Shown: one piece after another, positions 12,096 through 14,916 of the stretch | How positions within the stretch are numbered: position 1 is the stretch's first letter | How the letters are laid out: every line of letters begins with the position of its first letter | NCBI GenBank assembly: GCA_937888925.1 | Contig: CALARM010000730.1 | Location: 1 to 14,916, forward strand | Origin: an uncultured Synergistia bacterium | GTDB taxonomy: Bacteria; Eremiobacterota; SpSt-956; JAKJGF01 | Direction of reading: 5' to 3' | DNA length: 14,916 bases | Position numbers and translations under genes: made by a program | The notes under the pieces: generated by a model | What the model saw: the letters and a program-made list of their open reading frames with translations, nothing else | Told to the model about the DNA's origin: nothing | Database searches by the model: none

Positions 12096-14916
12096 ATGTC
12101 AAAAAACAGTAATGCGAGTTTTAAGGTAGCTCAGACATTTGCCAAGCAGGGAGATATTGATCAGGCTATAACAGAATATGAAAAATTGATACAGGTTGAG
12201 CCTCAAAACCTTCAGATCTGTTATGAACTGGTCGATCTCTATGCCAGACGTGGATTAATCTCTAAAGTAACAGATCAGTATCTTAAAATAGCTGATATAT
12301 ACCTTGGAGATACATCTTTAGACCAGGGCATAGACATATGTTATAAAATAATAAGGCTTGACCCTGAAAGTATTAAAGCACGTGAGAAATTAATTGAAAT
12401 TTATAATCATATGGATAACAAAGATGACGTAAGAGAGCAATGTTTTGCTCTTTCTCGTATCTGCAGTATGCAGGGCCAGTCGGAAAAAGCTCTTGAATTT
12501 TTACAAAAAGGTATTGAAGTAGATCCTGATAACCTGGATGCCAGACTCGAACTCGCTATTATGAATGTTAAACAGGGACATATAAAAGAGGGAATAGCCC
12601 AGTATAAAGAAGTAGCCATGGCTTTCTGGGAAAAAGGTGAACTTCTCAAAGCCTCCGAAACGTATAAGAGAGTAACAGTACTTCAACCTGATGATACGGA
12701 AACCCATCTTAATCTCGGTACTCTTTACAGAGAACTCGGTCAGCTGGAAGATGCTAAAAATGCATTTCGTTTTATCCTGAGATATGATCTTACACATATT
12801 AAAGCTCTGACTGAACTGGGGCTTGTATGCCAGGAAAAAGGTGAAATAGATTCTGCAATACTGGCATTCAGAAAAATAGTAGATATAAACCCTCTGAAGA
12901 CTGAAGCCCGGGAAAAACTGGGTGAATTATATTTAATAAGAGGACAGGTTCAGGAAGCAGTAAAGGAATACTTTGCAGCTGCTGAAGATTATCTGAAACA
13001 GGAAATGAAACCCAATGCCATTCAGATGTGTGAAATAGTACTGGACCTTGATTGCAAACATGCCAAAGCCCTTCGCATGATAAAAGAACTGGGATATTCC
13101 AGTCCTCCTCCTGTTGTAGAAAGAGAAACTCCTGTACAGCCTCCTATGGCAGGAATGAGAGATGGAGCATTGCCGGCGGCCAGAGGTCTCAGAAGGCCCA
13201 TGTCAGGAATTATGAATATACCGCGCGGAGATGGCTCACCTATGACAAAACCACTTGGCCCCAAAAGAGGTGGCCCCGCCCCTGTTCCGGCAAGAATGCC
13301 TCAAATACAGGCCCAGCAGGGTACTGCAAAGCTGTCTTTAAGTAATACCATGCTTCCGGGGCCGGGGATGCATCCTGTAAGATCTACAAAACCTTTAACA
13401 CCATATAAAACTATGCTGAATGAAGAAGATGCGCAGAAAATGCGCCCGAATATAAAAGAAGAGATGATGCAATTTCCTGATGATTTTCCTCAATCTGAGC
13501 CTCCGGTTATGCATCAGGAGGAATTAGTTCCTGCTTCTGTGGAAGAAGAAAGAAAAGCTCCTTTGATAAGTTTTCCAGAAAGAGATGAAGAAGTAAAAAA
13601 ACCATCTCTAATGGCTCCTCTTGAGGAAATCAGACCTGACCAGATGTTAAAGCCAAGAATTATACCCAAAAGGGGTGACTTCAGTGCTCCTACTGCCAGG
13701 TCCTTGATAAGTACCAAGACGGGAAGCGGAAGACTTGTAGAGTCACCCTCTGAAGAAACTGCCAGAATGCAGCCAGTAGAAGCACTGGCAAAACCGCCCA
13801 CTCGTGAGGAACAGAAGTCATTCCCCGATAGTGGTTTTAGCAGACAAAAAGAACCTGAACAGAGTTCTAATATCTCTGCAGGCATTTCCATAGGTGAGAT
13901 AGTGGATGATAGAGAAACAGCTTTACTTGCTTTTGACCCTGATGGAGAAGGGATTACTCTTACTTTTGAAGAAGAAGAAACTGAAGAGAAATCTTCTACG
14001 GAACAGGCAGAAGAAATCAGGGTGGAAATTGCTCCTGCCATAGAGGAACCTCCTGTTGCAGACATATCCAGACATGAAGAAGTCAGATCTGTTTCCGATA
14101 TAGCTGTAGTTGATTTCAGGCCTGTAGAAGATGAAGAGGAAGAAAAAGAGGACGTACACGGAGATCTACATGAACCGACTGATGCAATGGTAGTTGATTT
14201 CAGACCTGAAGAGATTGTTTCTGATAATGAAGAGCAGAAAAAAGTGTCAGATGAAAAAACTGTTTCGGAAAATGTGCCGGTGTCAAAGAGAACACCTGCT
14301 CCTGGGAGCTTAAGTGCACAGATAGATCAATGGCGTGCAGAGGCCAGAGCCGGCGATATAATTGCCAGAAATAATCTTGTATCTATGTTAATAGATTTTG
14401 GCTTACTTGAAGAAGCTATTAAAGAATATGAAGAAATTTGTAATCAGGAAACAGACAGGATAAATATATACCATCAGATGATTGAATTATATAATTTAAC
14501 AGGAAATGAAGAAGGTCTCAGAGGGAAATACCTGGAACTCGGTCAACTGTATAAAGAGAGTAATATTTATGACAGTGCTCTTGATATATATCAGAGACTT
14601 ATTGCTTTAGATAGTGACGATGTCATTGCCAGGGAGAATATGGCAGAGATTTTACTTACTCAGGATAAAAAGAGGGAATCCATATATCAATATATTGCAG
14701 TGGCAAATATATACAGTTCAAAGGGACAGATTAAAGAAGTAGTTGATATATATCAGAAAATGCTGAAAATAGAACCGGAAGGTTTATTGACCCATACAAA
14801 ACTTGCAGATACTTATGCACAGCTTGGTGTGAATGATAAAGCCATACAGGAGTATCTGCTTATTGCCGAAATGTATCTTGATAAGAAATTATATAATAAT
14901 GCAATAGAAAGTTATG
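12096..14916 (+). CDS. Very long TPR-repeat protein (3' end beyond the window)
   Basis: Open frame of 940 codons with no stop before the window edge. ATG 12096 lies 8 bases after the GGAGG of a perfect ribosome binding site; a nearer ATG at 12091 is in another frame. There is no signal peptide or membrane helix, so it should be cytoplasmic. Three parts: an N-terminal TPR block (about residues 8-333, roughly nine repeats; typical units are FAKQGDIDQAITEYEKLIQV and LGQLEDAKNAFRFILRYD); a low-complexity, Pro-, Glu- and Met-rich linker (about 334-735) with no clear domain; then a second TPR block from about 740 to the edge (FGLLEEAIKEYEEI, NIYDSALDIYQRLIALDS). The linker holds two copies of VVDFRP followed by an acidic residue pattern (about 671 and 699). 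TPR blocks bind other proteins, so a scaffold role is plausible. It follows the pilus genes but has its own promoter, so a pilus role is only a guess. Confidence 0.85.
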   Translation, partial: MSKNSNASFKVAQTFAKQGDIDQAITEYEKLIQVEPQNLQICYELVDLYARRGLISKVTDQYLKIADIYLGDTSLDQGIDICYKIIRLDPESIKAREKLIEIYNHMDNKDDVREQCFALSRICSMQGQSEKALEFLQKGIEVDPDNLDARLELAIMNVKQGHIKEGIAQYKEVAMAFWEKGELLKASETYKRVTVLQPDDTETHLNLGTLYRELGQLEDAKNAFRFILRYDLTHIKALTELGLVCQEKGEIDSAILAFRKIVDINPLKTEAREKLGELYLIRGQVQEAVKEYFAAAEDYLKQEMKPNAIQMCEIVLDLDCKHAKALRMIKELGYSSPPPVVERETPVQPPMAGMRDGALPAARGLRRPMSGIMNIPRGDGSPMTKPLGPKRGGPAPVPARMPQIQAQQGTAKLSLSNTMLPGPGMHPVRSTKPLTPYKTMLNEEDAQKMRPNIKEEMMQFPDDFPQSEPPVMHQEELVPASVEEERKAPLISFPERDEEVKKPSLMAPLEEIRPDQMLKPRIIPKRGDFSAPTARSLISTKTGSGRLVESPSEETARMQPVEALAKPPTREEQKSFPDSGFSRQKEPEQSSNISAGISIGEIVDDRETALLAFDPDGEGITLTFEEEETEEKSSTEQAEEIRVEIAPAIEEPPVADISRHEEVRSVSDIAVVDFRPVEDEEEEKEDVHGDLHEPTDAMVVDFRPEEIVSDNEEQKKVSDEKTVSENVPVSKRTPAPGSLSAQIDQWRAEARAGDIIARNNLVSMLIDFGLLEEAIKEYEEICNQETDRINIYHQMIELYNLTGNEEGLRGKYLELGQLYKESNIYDSALDIYQRLIALDSDDVIARENMAEILLTQDKKRESIYQYIAVANIYSSKGQIKEVVDIYQKMLKIEPEGLLTHTKLADTYAQLGVNDKAIQEYLLIAEMYLDKKLYNNAIESY

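Noticed and set aside
12041..12098. Fluoride-type or other known riboswitch in the TPR leader
   Set aside because: GGTGATGG at 12052 loosely recalls part of the crcB (fluoride) motif, but the matching pseudoknot and CTGATG segment are not present.
12056..12112. Small frame of 18 codons (MATRFLSK...) before the TPR gene
   Set aside because: Its ATG is only 2 bases from GGAGG, too close to be used, and most of the frame runs through the second ribosome binding site and the TPR start.
13514..14065. 183-codon Ser-rich open frame on the minus strand
   Set aside because: It mirrors the Glu/Pro-rich linker of the TPR gene, which is open through the whole region in the + strand with a good start. 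Composition is an antisense by-product.

Overview
The window reads as a chromosomal type IVa pilus locus from a low-GC diderm bacterium, with almost everything on the + strand. The secretin PilQ and the alignment set PilM/N/O/P imply an outer membrane. Starts are often TTG or GTG behind very strong AAGGAGGTG ribosome binding sites. The major pilin (GFTLIELMIVIAIIAILAAILVPNFLKA type, long hydrophobic helix, six-residue leader) resembles pilins I associate with uncultivated lineages such as Eremiobacterota/Xenobia. That placement is a guess from memory and not something the sequence proves.

Layout. 1-3195: the motor and platform genes, pilB (only the 3' end), pilT and pilC. 3196-3428: a terminator and two small repeats built from 7-base units. 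3429-4382: an alternative (group 3 type) sigma factor with an acidic, internally repeated N-terminus. 4383-5021: the major pilin gene as its own unit, with an AT-rich promoter region and a strong terminator. 5090-6334: prepilin peptidase PilD, with a large extra membrane segment. 6513-11382: pilM-N-O-P-Q, tightly packed with a 4-base overlap or gaps of 2-18 bases, ending in a strong terminator. 11383-12095: a gene-free stretch of about 0.7 kb with a nested 7-base-unit palindromic element, a near-consensus sigma-70 promoter and a leader of about 330 bases. 12096 to the window end: a very long cytoplasmic TPR protein, still open at the edge.

How it works together. PilB extends and PilT retracts the pilus through the PilC platform. 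PilD cleaves and methylates the prepilin. PilM (cytoplasm), PilN and PilO (inner membrane) and PilP (periplasm) link the platform to the PilQ outer-membrane pore. The sigma factor between the platform gene and the pilin gene is the least ordinary gene here. Together with a weak SigB-like promoter match in front of the pilin gene, it suggests (inference only) a dedicated transcription control for pilus production.

Several starts needed correction or comment. The pilin should start at GTG 4547 and PilN at TTG 7680. PilD has no good conventional start. PilP and PilQ have unusually distant ribosome binding sites.
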